In this document: piece after piece, positions 7,325 through 8,278 of the stretch | Position numbering within the stretch: the first letter of the stretch is position 1 | Layout: each line of letters starts with the position of its first letter | From: Planctomycetota bacterium | Lineage (GTDB): Bacteria > Planctomycetota > UBA1135 | Length of the DNA stretch: 8,278 bases | Assembly (NCBI GenBank): GCA_014382465.1 | Contig: JACNJP010000172.1 | Span: 1 to 8,278, forward strand | Direction: 5' to 3' | Notes under the pieces: model-generated | Database searches by the model: none | Told to the model about the DNA's origin: nothing | Seen by the model: only the letters and a program-made list of their open reading frames with translations | Made by a program: the position numbers and the translations under genes

Positions 7325-8278
7325 CCGCTAGCCCGGGCTACGGCTTCTCCATCCTCCTGGTCGAGGACGACCTCGAGCAGCAGGAGGTGGCCCGCTACGC
7401 CCTGCTCGACCAGGGCTTCCGGGTCACCGCCTGCGACGACGCGCGCGCCGCGGTGCGCCACTTCAACGGCGCCGATTTCGACGCCGTGCTGTGCGACTTC
7501 GGCCTGCCGGACATGTCCGGCCAGGAGCTGCTGCGCTACGTCCGGCTCTCGAGCGAGGCGGTGTCCTTCGTCATGCTCACCGGCCACGACGACGTCTCCA
7601 CCGCGGTCCAGAGCATGCGCGAGGGGGCCGACGAGTACCTGGTCAAGCCGGTGCTGCCGCGCCACCTGGCCGACAGCCTGCTGAGCTCGATCGAGCGGCG
7701 CCGGCAGATCGAGAGCAGCGCCAAGCGGGCCAAGCAGGCCGACCTGGCCCCCTTCGTCGGCTACCTGCGCGGCGTCCAGGCGCTGGTCAACTCGCTCGAG
7801 ACCAAGGACCCCTACACCCACGGCCACTCGAAGAAGGTCGCCGAGATCTCGCTGATGATGGGCCGGGCGATGGGGCTTTCGCGGCGCAAGCTGCGCGAGG
7901 TCCGCATCGGCGCGCTGCTGCACGACATCGGCAAGATCGGCATCCCGCTGTCGATCCTGCACAAGCAGGGGCCGCTCAGCGACGACGAGTGGCAGGTGGT
8001 CAAGCAGCACCCGGTGGACGGCCACCGCATCCTCGAGCCGCTGTCCCGCTCCTATCCCGAGGTGCAGCGGATCGACCGCCACGAGCACGAGCGCTGGGAC
8101 GGCCGCGGCTACCCCGACCGGAACGCCGACGAGGAGATCCCGCTCGCCTCCCGCCTGGAGATGGTGGTCGTCACTTTCGACGCGATCTGCTCGACGCTGC
8201 CCTACCTGAACGCCCGGTCCTACGCCTATTTACGCGAAGTCATTCACCGCGGCGCCGGCAGCCATGCCGGCCCGGAGC
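7321..8278 (+). CDS. Response regulator with HD-GYP output domain (partial at right edge)
   Basis: The first 319 residues are visible and no stop is reached. An N-terminal receiver domain (about 8-125) has acidic Asp16/Asp17, phospho-acceptor Asp59 (LCDFGLPDMSG), Thr87 and Lys109, so it looks phosphorylatable. A charged helical linker (about 118-145) leads to an HD-GYP domain (about 150 onward), a family that hydrolyses cyclic di-GMP. YTHGHSKKV (165-173), LLHDIGKIGIP (199-209), QHPVDGH (229-235) and HEHERWDGRGYP (254-265) are clear. The usual HHE is EHE (Glu255-His256-Glu257), and the usual Asp of the ADxFDA motif is Val284 in MVVVTFDA; the later RPY is LPY and FDP is AGP. Activity may therefore be altered or lost. 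The start is TTG 7321 in a TTGA overlap with cysE. No other start occurs in this frame just upstream and the receiver fold begins about 10 residues later. Confidence 0.88.
   Translation, partial: MTASPGYGFSILLVEDDLEQQEVARYALLDQGFRVTACDDARAAVRHFNGADFDAVLCDFGLPDMSGQELLRYVRLSSEAVSFVMLTGHDDVSTAVQSMREGADEYLVKPVLPRHLADSLLSSIERRRQIESSAKRAKQADLAPFVGYLRGVQALVNSLETKDPYTHGHSKKVAEISLMMGRAMGLSRRKLREVRIGALLHDIGKIGIPLSILHKQGPLSDDEWQVVKQHPVDGHRILEPLSRSYPEVQRIDRHEHERWDGRGYPDRNADEEIPLASRLEMVVVTFDAICSTLPYLNARSYAYLREVIHRGAGSHAGPE

Noticed and set aside
7287..7331. Mini-frame of 14 codons with GGAGGG just before its ATG
   Set aside because: The ATG lies inside cysE in another frame and the product is too short to support; the purine run is likely coincidental coding sequence.
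7138..8088. Minus-strand open frame opposite cysE end and HD-GYP gene
   Set aside because: The plus strand carries a clear receiver plus HD-GYP protein; the antisense product is an artefact of codon bias.

Overview
This is a dense window of about 70% GC or more by eye, coding on nearly every base, with short or absent intergenic gaps and many overlapping start/stop pairs. No rRNA, tRNA, CRISPR array, transposase or integrase was seen. The gene style suggests a high-GC, deep-branching bacterium: a membrane-tethered ECF sigma factor, a zinc-finger anti-sigma, a response regulator with an HD-GYP domain, and a TruD with a long basic tail. Acidobacteriota is my best guess because ECF factors with a fused membrane segment are frequent there and in Planctomycetes. 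Gene content alone does not settle the taxonomy.

Minus strand, 6460 down to the left edge: eight genes lie head to tail and look like one transcription unit. In transcription order they are hpt (hypoxanthine phosphoribosyltransferase), an rluA-family 23S/tRNA pseudouridine synthase, truD (tRNA Psi13 synthase with a repeat-bearing tail), mtnP (methylthioadenosine phosphorylase), a yigZ/IMPACT-family gene, an ECF sigma factor, its zinc-finger anti-sigma, and a second ECF sigma factor. The second sigma has a C-terminal membrane segment and a Pro/Ala-rich region that runs off the window. Four junctions overlap, one has a 1-nt gap, and the last two gaps are about 79 (or 40) nt and 18 nt. The first five genes combine purine salvage with RNA modification. 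The last three form a sigma / anti-sigma / sigma cassette.

Plus strand, 6503 to the right edge: cysE (serine O-acetyltransferase) is followed, through a TTGA stop/start overlap, by a response regulator with an HD-GYP output domain that is cut by the window end. The two units diverge from an intergenic gap of only 42 bp (6461-6502), in which GGGCGG sits just before each start codon.

Most unusual points: (1) the membrane-anchored ECF sigma at the left edge, next to another sigma/anti-sigma pair; (2) the TruD tail with five spaced Trp/Lys motifs; (3) an HD-GYP domain in which two conserved metal-ligand positions are replaced (His to Glu, Asp to Val); (4) a 16-G homopolymer near the left end, which may be an assembly problem. 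I see no clear evidence of a wholly new multi-gene system. The sigma / anti-sigma / tethered-sigma cassette is the closest candidate.
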